A stretch of DNA of 64,000 nucleotides, from the NCBI RefSeq assembly GCF_039522665.1, contig NZ_BAAADV010000007.1, positions 248,001 through 312,000 on the forward strand, in the 5' to 3' direction. The notes under the pieces are model-generated. The model saw only the letters and a program-made list of their open reading frames with translations. It did no database searches and had not been told where the DNA came from. This document shows, piece by piece, positions 18,947 to 26,566 of this stretch. Position 1 is the stretch's first letter. Each line of letters opens with the position of its first letter. Origin of the DNA: Natronoarchaeum mannanilyticum. Lineage in GTDB: Archaea > Halobacteriota > Halobacteria > Halobacteriales > Natronoarchaeaceae. The position numbers and the translations under genes were made by a program.

Positions 18947-19017
18947 GTGCGCCGGTTCGCCGGCTGTCGGCAAAATGGTGCCGGAGCGCGTTCCTTTCGA
19001 TTGCGCGGTGCCGGGGT

Positions 19018-19296
19018 TTACCGCCTGATGGAGAACTCGTCTTCGCCCTGCGGGTCGCCGTACTCGACCTCGACGTCCTCGACGTCGGCGGCGGGGCTGC
19101 CGGTGTGGCACCACTCGACCATCGCCTCGACGGCCTCGGTCGGCCCCTCGAAGACCGCCTCGACGCGGCCGTCCTCCAGATTCTTCACCCAGCCGTCGAC
19201 ACCTCGCTCGCGGGCGTTCTCCCGGGTGTTGGCGCGGTAGAACACGCCCTGGACGCGACCGGAGACGAACACGTGTGCGCGCGTGCGATCTGCCAT
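19018..19296 (-). CDS. acyP: Acylphosphatase
   Basis: A 92-residue acylphosphatase with the signature HVFVSGRVQGVFYRANTRENA, where the Arg in GRVQGVFYR binds the phosphate and a downstream Asn in WVKNLEDGRVEAVFEG activates water. It hydrolyses acyl phosphates such as 1,3-bisphosphoglycerate or carbamoyl phosphate. Length is normal. The start ATG at 19294-19296 follows a Met-Ala-Asp that is common in the family. It lies upstream of nnrDE on the same strand with a 71-base gap, and is divergent from the presenilin-type gene. Confidence 0.93.
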   Translation of the reverse strand: MADRTRAHVFVSGRVQGVFYRANTRENARERGVDGWVKNLEDGRVEAVFEGPTEAVEAMVEWCHTGSPAADVEDVEVEYGDPQGEDEFSIRR

Positions 19297-19383
19297 ACGT
19301 GAGTGGTCTCTCGCCGCCCTGAAAAAGGACCGGGCCCGGGCGACAGCGCAACGCCGATAACCCCGGGGTCGCAATCGCCGTGC

Positions 19384-20424
19384 ATGAACGATCGGGCGCG
19401 GCTCTACGCCGCCGTCGCCGGCACGGTTCTGCTGTTCGTCCTCGTGCAACTGGGCTCGCTGGCCCTCGTCGAGCCGTTCGTGCAGAACGACTACCAGGCC
19501 GTCGAGGACCCGTCGGATCCGACCAACGGGCTCGTGTTCTTCGCGGTGATCCTCGTCGCGACGGGCGGAATGCTGCTGGTCATCAAGTACGACGTCGAGT
19601 GGCTGATCCGCGCGATGATCATCGGCACCAGCGGAATGCTGGCGTGGTACGTCGTCGCGGCGATCGCGCCGGTCGGCGTCGTCTCGATCGGCGGGACGGC
19701 CGTCGCGCTGCTGCCGATCCTCACGGCCGTCGCGGTTTCCGGGGGACTGCTGGTCCATCCGGAGTGGTACGTCATCGACGCCGCGGGCGTGCTGATGGGC
19801 GCGGGGGCGGCGGGGATGTTCGGCATCAGTTTCGGGCTGCTGCCGGCGATCCTGTTCCTGCTCGTCCTCGCCGTCTACGACGCGATCAGCGTGTACGGCA
19901 CCGAGCACATGCTCACGCTCGCGGAGGGCGTGATGGACCTGAACGTCCCCGTCCTGTTCGTCATCCCGACGAGCCTGACCTACTCGTTCCGCGACCTCGG
20001 CGCCGGCGAGGAGATGACCGACGACGCGACGGACGAGGCGGCGGCCGAAGCCGCTGACGGCGGCCCGGCGGCCGAGGAAGCGTCCGCCGGCGCCCCGTCC
20101 GAGGATGACGGCGTCCGCGACGCGCTGTACATCGGCCTCGGCGACGCCGTCATGCCGACGATCCTCGTCGCGAGCGCAGCGGCGTTCGTCCCCGTCGACG
20201 CCGCGCCGCAGCTTTCGATTCCGGTGGTCACGATGAACCTCCCCGCGCTCACGGCGATGCTCGGGACGCTCGCCGGGCTGCTGATCCTGCTTCGGATGGT
20301 GCTGAAGGGTCGCGCCCACGCCGGCCTGCCGCTGCTCAACGGCGGCGCGATCCTGGGCTACCTCGTCGGCGCGCTCGCCAGCGGCGTCACGCTCGCCCAG
20401 GCGATCGGGCTCGCGTCGTTCTGA
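19384..20424 (+). CDS. Presenilin/signal-peptide-peptidase family intramembrane protease
   Basis: A 346-residue protein with about nine hydrophobic helices. The two catalytic aspartates of GxGD proteases are visible: the YD motif in VLAVYDAISVYGTEH (near residue 166) and the GxGD motif in LYIGLGDAVMPTIL (near 250). The third motif, PAL in eukaryotes, appears as HAGLPLLNGG. Between the two halves is a long Ala/Glu/Asp-rich loop. Archaeal presenilin homologues cleave transmembrane helices within the membrane; substrates in haloarchaea are unknown. The ATG at 19384 follows a CCGATAACC sequence about 30 bases upstream. Confidence 0.88.
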   Translation: MNDRARLYAAVAGTVLLFVLVQLGSLALVEPFVQNDYQAVEDPSDPTNGLVFFAVILVATGGMLLVIKYDVEWLIRAMIIGTSGMLAWYVVAAIAPVGVVSIGGTAVALLPILTAVAVSGGLLVHPEWYVIDAAGVLMGAGAAGMFGISFGLLPAILFLLVLAVYDAISVYGTEHMLTLAEGVMDLNVPVLFVIPTSLTYSFRDLGAGEEMTDDATDEAAAEAADGGPAAEEASAGAPSEDDGVRDALYIGLGDAVMPTILVASAAAFVPVDAAPQLSIPVVTMNLPALTAMLGTLAGLLILLRMVLKGRAHAGLPLLNGGAILGYLVGALASGVTLAQAIGLASF

Positions 20425-20443
20425 TCGCGGACTCCCGGACTCG

Positions 20444-21442
20444 TTACTTTCCGGTGAGAGCTTCACTCGCCGGTGCGAACTCGATCTCCGTGCCGAGGTC
20501 TCGCTCCTCCGCTTTCTCGTAGAGCAGTTGCGCGCCGGCGACCGTCTCGATGCCGGTGCCGCCGCTGTCGAACACCGTGATCTCGTCGTCCGAACGGCGA
20601 CCCGGCCGCTTCCCGGCGACGACCTCCCCCAGTTCCGCGTGGACGTGCTCCTCGGTGACCGCACCCTCCTCGACGGCGTGGATGAACGAGCCGGCGTCCG
20701 TGTCGACGCGCTCGCGGAGGTCGACGACGTACGTCGAGCGCTCGATCGTCGTTGCGTCGAGCTCGAACTTCTCAGGGTTGTACTGGCCCATCGCGGTGAC
20801 GTGGGCGCCCGGTTCGAGCAGCTCGCCGTCGAACACCGGCCGGTTTGCGTTCGTGGCGGTGATCACGACGTCGGCGCCCTCGACCGCGGCGTCGCTCGAC
20901 TCGACCGATCGGACGGCGGCGTCGAGCCGGTCGTCCAGCTCGGCGGCGAACCGCTCGCGGTGCTCGCGAGTCGGCGAGAACACGTCGACGGTCTCGAACT
21001 CGCGGACCGTCGCGGTCGCCCGGACCTGCCCCCTGGCCTGCGGGCCGCTGCCGATCACCGCCATCGAGGCGGCGTCCTCGCGGGCCAGCGCGTCGACGCC
21101 GACGGCGCCCGTCGCGCCGGTTTTGAACGGGTTCATGCTCGCGCCGTCGAGCACGGCGCGGGGCTCCCCGGTGTCGGCGTCGAACAGCTGGGTCATGAAC
21201 CAGGCGTCGGCCGCGCCGAACCCGGCGGCGTAGACGTACCCGCCCATCGCACCGGTTTCGGGGAGCACGGCCGCGTACTCGGTGAGCATCCCCGGCGGAT
21301 CGGAGCGGAGTAGCTTCGTTCGCGGTTCGGCAGATGCGCCCTCGCCGCGCTGGCGATACCCCTCGCGGACGGCGTCGACGTACTCGGCGGGTGTCGCCAG
21401 ACCGTCGACGGCGTCGCTACTCAGGAATCGTGCGGTGACCAT
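20444..21442 (-). CDS. Ornithine cyclodeaminase / alanine dehydrogenase family protein
   Basis: A 332-residue member of the OCD/mu-crystallin family. Features are GAMGGYVYAAGFG, the pyridine-nucleotide motif MAVIGSGPQARGQVRA near residue 126, the dinucleotide region DVFSPTREHRERFA and ADVVITATNANRPVFDGELL. Family members include archaeal alanine dehydrogenase (pyruvate reductive amination), ornithine cyclodeaminase and pyrroline-2-carboxylate reductase; the sequence alone does not settle which. The ATG at 21442 is the only good start and length is typical. Convergent with the presenilin-type gene. Confidence 0.82.
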   Translation of the reverse strand: MVTARFLSSDAVDGLATPAEYVDAVREGYRQRGEGASAEPRTKLLRSDPPGMLTEYAAVLPETGAMGGYVYAAGFGAADAWFMTQLFDADTGEPRAVLDGASMNPFKTGATGAVGVDALAREDAASMAVIGSGPQARGQVRATATVREFETVDVFSPTREHRERFAAELDDRLDAAVRSVESSDAAVEGADVVITATNANRPVFDGELLEPGAHVTAMGQYNPEKFELDATTIERSTYVVDLRERVDTDAGSFIHAVEEGAVTEEHVHAELGEVVAGKRPGRRSDDEITVFDSGGTGIETVAGAQLLYEKAEERDLGTEIEFAPASEALTGK

Positions 21443-21518
21443 GTCGGGAAATTACCGGCGAACGCAAAAAGCGTGGTCGGTCGGAGGCGGAGAGTAGTCG
21501 ATCGGAGAGACGAGTAGA

Positions 21519-21758
21519 TCAGTCGGCGTTGACCGGGCCGACCTGCGGCGACGTCGAACCGTTGTCCGTCGCGGACGGGGCGGTCTCCTGACCGACCGGG
21601 GCGTTGACGAACAGCGCGTGGCCGACGATCAGCAGGCCGACCGCGGCGGCGACGGTGACGGCGCCGGTCGTCGTGACGCCCGCGAGTGAGAGCGAACCGG
21701 AGAGGCCGAGGAGGGTGAGCGGGATGAGGCCGAGGACGAGGTCGTAGTAGCCAGTCAT
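21519..21758 (-). CDS. Small two-helix membrane protein, unknown function
   Basis: A 79-residue protein with two hydrophobic helices: DLVLGLIPLTLLGLSGSL at residues 6-23 and GAVTVAAAVGLLIVGHALFV at 31-50, then a polar Thr/Ser-rich tail. It resembles small haloarchaeal membrane proteins of no known function. The ATG reads MTGYYDL and is preceded by an AT-rich stretch with TTATATGCAT about 30 bases upstream that could serve as its promoter. It is isolated: 76 bases after the OCD gene start and facing a long AT-rich gap. Confidence 0.65.
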   Translation of the reverse strand: MTGYYDLVLGLIPLTLLGLSGSLSLAGVTTTGAVTVAAAVGLLIVGHALFVNAPVGQETAPSATDNGSTSPQVGPVNAD

Positions 21759-22152
21759 AATCTATTCTATAGTATGCCGGATATGCATATAAGAGTTTCC
21801 CATATGAGGGAGATATTCAATTCGTCAGCGATCCATACTCGACGCGTTCTCAACGTAGCTGATCTGTAAATAGAACCCATACTATCTTCATAAGTTATAG
21901 AGATATGGGAGCAGTTGTGTTCTTCCCATCTAATGAGGAAAATTTCCTGCGCAATCGCTAATAGAGGCGGTATTGGCCATTTCGGAATAAATTCCGATCG
22001 GCGGGATTTTCAGCATCTCCGGCAGCCCGGATGCACGTTACGAATATTCGTCCGCGCAGAACCGCCGATGTATCAGCTCCAGTAGTGCTCGTCGCCGCTC
22101 ACAGGCGACGAGTACCGATAGCTTGAACAGCGTCTCTCCGTTACGCACACCC
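21759..22152. other. AT-rich intergenic island without genes
   Basis: About 390 bases with a base composition far below the surrounding genes and no credible reading frame on either strand. It holds TATA-like stretches (CTTATATGCATA on the minus strand near 21785-21795; ATAAGTTATAGAGATA near 21890) and several short A/T palindromes such as CCATATG. It lies between two divergent genes, so part of it is promoter. Length and composition exceed normal promoter need; a residual insertion scar or an unrecognised RNA is possible. Confidence 0.5.
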
Positions 22153-23436
22153 GTGAACTCGAACGATCGGGCGATCGTCGGGCTGGTGGTGCTCGGTCAC
22201 GCCGCGGTCCACACCTACGAGCTGTCGATCCCGGTGCTGGTCACCGTCTGGCTCGTCGAGTTCGGGACGACCGAGGCCGTGATCGGCGGCGTCGTCACGG
22301 CGGGGTACGCGCTGTTCGGCCTCGGCGCCGTGCCGGGCGGCGTGCTGGCCGATCGGCTCGGATCGCGCCGATTGATCGCGGGCTGTCTGGCGGGGATGGG
22401 CGGCTCGTTCGCACTGCTCGGCCTGACGCCGACGGCGCCGACGCTCGGGCTCGTCGTGATCGGACTCGCGCTCGTGCTCTGGGGCGCCGCCGCGAGCGTC
22501 TACCACCCGTCGGGCCTGTCGCTGATCAGCACCGGCGTCGAGGAGCGCGGGTCGGCCTTCGCGTACCACGGGATGGCGGGCAACGTCGGCATCGCGTTCG
22601 GGCCGCTGGCGACGCTGCTACTCCTCGAAGTGCTGCCGTGGCGCGTCGTGACGCTGCTGCTGGCCGCGCCGGCCGCCATCGGCGTCGCGCTGGCGCTGCG
22701 GATCGACGTCGACGAGACGGCGGCCGTGGACGACGAACCGGATGCGGACGCCGAACCGAATGCAGACGCCGAAGCCAGGCCCGACGGCGGCTCGAAGGCC
22801 GACGCGGTCGACAGCCTCCCGGCGTTCCGCCGCGGGACGCGAGAGCTGTTCGTCGGTCCGTTCGTCGCCATCTTCGCGATCGTGATCCTCTCGGGGCTGT
22901 TCTACCGCGGGTTCCTGACGTTCCTTCCGGACATCCTCTCTGGGTTCGCGGTGTTCGAGCCGGTCGGTCTCGCCGGGACGTCGTTCGCGCCCGATCGGTA
23001 CGTCTACGTCGGGATCCTGACCGTCGGCGTCGCCGGGCAGTACGTCGGCGGCAAGTTGACGGACCGGACCCGCCCCGAAATCGGCATCGCGGGCGGGATG
23101 ACGGCGCTCGCCGCGCTGGCAGTCGCCTTCCTGCCCGCCTCGGAAGCCGGTATCGCCGCGTTCCTGCTCGTCGCGGCGTTGCTGGGCTTTTTCCTCTTTT
23201 TCGTCCAGCCGCAGTACCAGGCTGCGGTCGCCGACGCGACTCCCGCGGGGCAACGAGGGCTCTCCTACGGGTACACGTACCTCGGCGTGTTCGGCGTCGG
23301 CGCGCTGGGCGGCGGCGTCGCCGGCGCGATCCTGACGTGGGGCTCGGCGGGCGCGCTGTTCGCCGTGCTGGCCGCGTTCGCCGGAACGGCGGCGGTCGTC
23401 GCGACGCTGGCGTTGCGAGCGCGGTCGGATGAATAG
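22153..23436 (+). CDS. Major facilitator superfamily transporter
   Basis: About 427 residues from the GTG at 22153 (a TTG ten codons upstream is in frame). Twelve hydrophobic segments are visible with a long acidic central loop (DVDETAAVDDEPDADAEP region, near residue 195-225) between helices 6 and 7. The loop between helices 2 and 3 has the MFS A-motif form GGVLADRLGSRRLIAG. The KLTDRTRPEIGIAGG loop is its repeat in the second half. Substrate cannot be assigned. The gene is preceded by the AT-rich island and converges on a DUF3054 gene. Confidence 0.85.
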   Translation: MNSNDRAIVGLVVLGHAAVHTYELSIPVLVTVWLVEFGTTEAVIGGVVTAGYALFGLGAVPGGVLADRLGSRRLIAGCLAGMGGSFALLGLTPTAPTLGLVVIGLALVLWGAAASVYHPSGLSLISTGVEERGSAFAYHGMAGNVGIAFGPLATLLLLEVLPWRVVTLLLAAPAAIGVALALRIDVDETAAVDDEPDADAEPNADAEARPDGGSKADAVDSLPAFRRGTRELFVGPFVAIFAIVILSGLFYRGFLTFLPDILSGFAVFEPVGLAGTSFAPDRYVYVGILTVGVAGQYVGGKLTDRTRPEIGIAGGMTALAALAVAFLPASEAGIAAFLLVAALLGFFLFFVQPQYQAAVADATPAGQRGLSYGYTYLGVFGVGALGGGVAGAILTWGSAGALFAVLAAFAGTAAVVATLALRARSDE

Positions 23437-23472
23437 GTCGCCCCCGTCGCGGGGCGGTCGGTAGTAGTTCGA

Positions 23473-23913
23473 TCAGTCGAGGAGAGTCGCCGCGACTACG
23501 CGCCAGCCCAGCAACACGACGAGCGTACTACCGGTCACGACGAGCCCGAACGGCCAGGCCGCAGATCCCTCGAACAGCGGCGAGGTCCGGAGGATCAGGC
23601 CGAGATTCGCTGCGGCGATCCCCGCGACGGTCACGTACCGCGCAGCCGCGATCGGGTCGCCGATCACGCCGTCCTCGTAGACGCCCGCGAGCACCGCGGG
23701 GATCGGCCAGCCGAGCAGGAACGGGAGGACGGTCATGAACGAGTCGATCGGCGTCGCGAACGCCGCGGCGCCGTGGTGGCTGTACAGTCCCCAGCCGACG
23801 ACCGCACCGATCGCGAGCAGGTCGCCCGCCGCGAAAGCCAGCGCCCGCCGCGGGTCGCCGATCGCGGGGCGCAACCGATTGGTGGTGCGAGTCTGCGCAC
23901 TCTGGCGTGCCAT
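23473..23913 (-). CDS. DUF3054 family membrane protein
   Basis: A 146-residue integral membrane protein with four helices: RALAFAAGDLLAIGAVVGWGL, FMTVLPFLLGWPIPAVLAGVY, ARYVTVAGIAAANLGLILR and GLVVTGSTLVVLLGWRVVAA. The FAAGDLLAI start, the PFLLGWPIPA segment and final GWR are family traits of DUF3054, found in haloarchaea and actinobacteria with no known function. The start ATG (23911-23913) reads MARQSAQTRTTNRLRP, with a basic N-terminus expected to stay in the cytoplasm. Confidence 0.78.
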   Translation of the reverse strand: MARQSAQTRTTNRLRPAIGDPRRALAFAAGDLLAIGAVVGWGLYSHHGAAAFATPIDSFMTVLPFLLGWPIPAVLAGVYEDGVIGDPIAAARYVTVAGIAAANLGLILRTSPLFEGSAAWPFGLVVTGSTLVVLLGWRVVAATLLD

Positions 23914-24045
23914 GTGGCCCTCTCGTGGCTCCAGTAGTATCGGTTTGCGGGTTTCGGTTCGGCGGCGAGTGCGCCCGGCGCAGTCTTCGCGTGCGTCGGT
24001 TGGCACGGACGCTGAACTTTTCCGCGTTCCGGCGGAAGTGTGCCC

Positions 24046-24483
24046 ATGCCCGCGCTCTGCGACACGTACATCGAGAACCGCCACCGCGTCCAGCCCAACC
24101 ACGCCAACAACTACGAGACGGCCCACGGGGGCAACGTGATGAAGTGGATGGACGAGGACGGCGCGATGTCGGCGATGCGCTTCGCCGGCCACGCCTGCGT
24201 CACCGCGAACGTCGACGAACTCGACTTCAAGCGACCGGTGCCCGTCGGCGACACCGTGCTCGTCGAGGCGTTCGTCTACGACGCCGGGCGAACGAGCGTC
24301 CGCGTGTGGCTCCGAGCCTACCGGGAGAACCCCCGCACCGGCGACACCGAACTGACGACCGAGTCGGACTTCGTGTTCGTCGCCGTCGAGGACGGTACGC
24401 CCGTCGAGGTTCCCGAACTGTCCGTCGAGAGCGAGCGCGGGGAGGAGCTCCACCAGTACGCGATGGAGAACACCGAGAGCTGA
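24046..24483 (+). CDS. Acyl-CoA thioesterase, hotdog fold
   Basis: A 145-residue hotdog-fold protein. The active-site helix region reads QPNHANNYETAHGGNVMKWMDEDGA, with the conserved Asp/Glu positions used by YciA-type thioesterases, followed by ACVTANVDELDFKRPVPVGD and RTSVRVWLRAYREN. These enzymes release fatty acids from acyl-CoA. The ATG at 24046 is the likely start; a GTG two codons earlier would add Met-Pro. Divergent from the DUF3054 gene. Confidence 0.86.
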   Translation: MPALCDTYIENRHRVQPNHANNYETAHGGNVMKWMDEDGAMSAMRFAGHACVTANVDELDFKRPVPVGDTVLVEAFVYDAGRTSVRVWLRAYRENPRTGDTELTTESDFVFVAVEDGTPVEVPELSVESERGEELHQYAMENTES

Positions 24484-24560
24484 GCGCGGTCGTCGCCGCG
24501 CTGTGGGTCGGGCTGCTGGTCGTGGTCCTCAGCGAGTGGACCTACCCCGCCGGGAAAGCC

Positions 24561-24569
24561 ACTTTTATG
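24561..24569 (+). promoter_or_regulatory. TATA box for the uORF-HTH transcript
   Basis: ACTTTTATG stands out in GC-rich sequence. Its centre is 28 bases from the ATG of the small ORF at 24594, the classic spacing of a leaderless haloarchaeal transcript, and too far from the HTH gene start (about 70 bases) for a leaderless HTH message. Confidence 0.55.
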
Positions 24570-24593
24570 CGGGTCGATCCTCGTAGTTGAGGT

Positions 24594-24641
24594 ATGTACG
24601 TAGTTTCCCGTCTCGCGTCCCCCGGGGGGTGGTGCCTGTGA
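24594..24641 (+). CDS. Candidate 15-residue leader peptide coupled to the HTH gene
   Basis: ATG at 24594 opens a 15-codon frame, MYVVSRLASPGGWCL, whose TGA (24639-24641) overlaps the GTG start of the next gene as GTGA. The ATG lies 28 bases downstream of a strong TATA element, so it would be the first codon of a leaderless transcript. A run of six G residues inside it (24624-24629) may serve as Shine-Dalgarno for the downstream gene. The peptide itself has no recognisable domain. It could be a regulatory leader peptide giving translational coupling, or coincidence; conservation would decide. Confidence 0.4.
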   Translation: MYVVSRLASPGGWCL

Positions 24642-24988
24642 GCGTCTCCGAGGCCGAAGCGGAGCTGTCGGAGGACGAGCGCGCCGGTCTGGAACTCGTC
24701 AGAGAGACCGGCGGGATCCACCAGAGCGAGTTCTGGAAGGAACTGGACATCTCCTCGCGCAAGGGAAGCCGCATCATCGAGTCGCTCGCCGAGAAGGGGC
24801 TCGTCGACCGCGAGGAGACGATCTACGAGGGCCACAACACCTACCACATCTCGCCGACCGCTCGCGACCTGGACTTTTCGCTGCTGATGGCCGGCGACAT
24901 GCTCTCACCCTTCATCGGCGAGGAGGAGATCGACGGCCAGAGCGACGCCTTCTCGCAGTGGATGATGAACCTCGCCTACGAGGAGTAG
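24638..24988 (+). CDS. Winged-helix transcriptional regulator
   Basis: About 116 residues from the GTG at 24638 (a GTG two codons earlier is also possible). The helix-turn-helix part reads GLELVRETGGIHQSEFWKELDISSRKGSRIIESLAEKGLVDREE, a winged-helix fold of MarR/TrmB type, followed by the wing IYEGHNTYHI. The C-terminal third (LLMAGDMLSPFIGEEEID to SQWMMNLAYEE) is a conserved haloarchaeal extension. Likely DNA-binding; targets unknown. The chosen start overlaps the stop of a 15-codon leader ORF by four bases and is preceded by GGGGGG. Confidence 0.78.
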   Translation: MSVSEAEAELSEDERAGLELVRETGGIHQSEFWKELDISSRKGSRIIESLAEKGLVDREETIYEGHNTYHISPTARDLDFSLLMAGDMLSPFIGEEEIDGQSDAFSQWMMNLAYEE

Positions 24989-25039
24989 CCGCTCGACCCC
25001 GCTGTTACGTTTATTTACCAGTTCGCTCTACCGACAGGT

Positions 25040-25261
25040 GTGACGCTCGAACGCCTCCGCAGAAGAGCCGCACAGTCCGACGAACAGCGGGACGCCGACG
25101 GAGAGACGTCCGACGACCCGGAGACGTCGATCGACATCGCCGAAGAGACCGAGTCGAGCGGTTCCCGACTCGGCACGATCACGAAGACCGTCGGCGTCGC
25201 GATCGCGGCCGCCACGGTCGTCGTGGCCGTCCGACGACTCCGACGACGCCGCGGCGAGTAG
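25040..25261 (+). CDS. Small single-helix membrane protein, unknown
   Basis: A 73-residue protein starting at GTG. The first half is polar and acidic (RRRAAQSDEQRDADGETSDD), followed by one hydrophobic helix TKTVGVAIAAATVVVAVRRL and a basic RRRRGE end, suggesting a tail anchored in the membrane with the charged end in the cytoplasm. No family recognised. A GTTATTTATTTACC-like AT stretch just upstream (about 25004-25018) offers a TATA box at leaderless distance, which supports it being a real gene. Confidence 0.55.
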   Translation: MTLERLRRRAAQSDEQRDADGETSDDPETSIDIAEETESSGSRLGTITKTVGVAIAAATVVVAVRRLRRRRGE

Positions 25262-25314
25262 ACGCCGGCGAGGGTCTCGCGACCGACCCGGTCCCCGCTG
25301 TCGACGCAGTTGTT

Positions 25315-25992
25315 CTACGGTAGCTCCTCGACGCAGTCCTCTAGCTCCGACTCCGTCCGCCAGACGTGGAGTCGCCCTGCCTCGTCCGCCAGCTCGAATA
25401 GCGGCGTCTGCATCCCGCTGTAGGGGTCGTCGGGATCGGCGTCCGTGTCGATCGCTTCGGCGTCGATCCCGTCGTACTCGCGCTTGAGGAAGTGCGTCTT
25501 CTCGAAGTACGCGGGCTCGGTGACGACCGTCCCCTGTTCGACGAGGAAGCCGCCGCCGTCGTGCTCGGCGACGCCGACGATCAGGTCGGCGTAGTCCGCG
25601 AGCAGGCGGAACTTCAGGTACGTGTTCGTCCACTCGCGTCGGACGTCGACCATCAGGAACGCGTAGGCGTCGCGCCGGCGGTTGAGCCGATCCTTGACGA
25701 GCTGGAGCCGGCGGACCTCCGGCGTCCCGTAGCTGCCGAGCACGAAGTACGACCGGTCGTGCCGGAAGATCGGCGTCAGCTCGGCGACGGAGCGCTTGAG
25801 GTGCTCGTACTCCTCGGGCGACAGGGACCGGCCGGGCAGGTGCTCCTCGGCGTCCGCGAGCACCGCGTCGGGGTCCGGGACGGTGGCGTCGGGATCGTGG
25901 GCCGCAGCGTCGGAAGCGACGTCGGAAGACTCGGGAGCGCCACTGGAGGACTCGGGGGCGGCGTCGCGCGACGGCGTCTCGTCGTCGACCAT
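25315..25992 (-). CDS. Conserved haloarchaeal protein, unknown function
   Basis: A 225-residue soluble protein. An acidic, low-complexity N-terminus (to about residue 60) is followed by a folded part with EEYEHLKRSVAELTPIFRHDRSYFVLGSYG, LKDRLNRRR-type basic helix, YAFLMVDVRREWTNTYLKFRLLADYADLIVGVAEHDGGGFLVEQG and KTHFLKREYDG. The alternating hydrophobic strands and a GVAEHDGGG turn suggest an alpha/beta nucleotide-binding-like fold, but no catalytic motif is certain. The ATG at 25992 was preferred to an upstream one 24 codons earlier because the extension is Arg-rich shadow-like sequence. Confidence 0.65.
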   Translation of the reverse strand: MVDDETPSRDAAPESSSGAPESSDVASDAAAHDPDATVPDPDAVLADAEEHLPGRSLSPEEYEHLKRSVAELTPIFRHDRSYFVLGSYGTPEVRRLQLVKDRLNRRRDAYAFLMVDVRREWTNTYLKFRLLADYADLIVGVAEHDGGGFLVEQGTVVTEPAYFEKTHFLKREYDGIDAEAIDTDADPDDPYSGMQTPLFELADEAGRLHVWRTESELEDCVEELP

Positions 25993-26117
25993 GTCCGGCG
26001 GCTCTCGCGGAGCGCTCAAATAGCTGTTCCTCCGGGGCGGGACGCCGATGGCCGTCGCTCGCAACCGATTCAGTCCTCACCGAAACGGTTATTGACGAAC
26101 GGGTCCAACGTAATCAC

Positions 26118-26528
26118 ATGAGCCGCACCGACGCGTCGCCCGCGGAGATCGAACGGGAACGACGGCGCCTCGACGTCGTCACCCAGGAGACTCGCTTCGC
26201 CCTGCTCCAGGACCTGCTGGGCCACCCCGAGGGGCTGCCGTCGCTGAGGGAACTCGACTACGTCAACCCCTCCAAGAGCCGGTCGACGATCCACGGCCAC
26301 CTCCAGACGCTGATCGAGGCCGGGATCGTCGAGGCGGCGACGCTGTCCGACGACCGCCGGAGCCGCGACCTGCCGTACACGTTCTACGGCGTCACCGAGG
26401 CGGGCCGCGAGTTCCTCGATCGGCACGACCTGCTGCGGGCCGAGGAGACGCTCCAGGAAATCTACGATCGCGTCGAGAAGACCGACGATATCGAGCGCTA
26501 CGAGCGGGCGCCCCGCCCCGAGCGCTGA
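26118..26528 (+). CDS. Winged-helix (ArsR/PadR-like) regulator
   Basis: A 136-residue protein with a winged helix: TRFALLQDLLGHPEGLPSLRELDYVNPSKSRSTIHGHLQTLIEAGIV, in which SRSTIHGHLQTL is the recognition helix, then the wing RRSRDLPYTFYGVTEAG. The C-terminal REFLDRHDLLRAEETLQEIYDRVEK is a helix likely for dimerisation. A TATA-like GTTATTGAC lies 30 bases upstream of the ATG. This pattern is widespread in haloarchaea; targets unknown. Divergent from the 25315-25992 gene. Confidence 0.78.
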   Translation: MSRTDASPAEIERERRRLDVVTQETRFALLQDLLGHPEGLPSLRELDYVNPSKSRSTIHGHLQTLIEAGIVEAATLSDDRRSRDLPYTFYGVTEAGREFLDRHDLLRAEETLQEIYDRVEKTDDIERYERAPRPER

Positions 26529-26566
26529 TCCGACCGGTTTCGTCGAATCGTCGCCGTGGACTCCAG

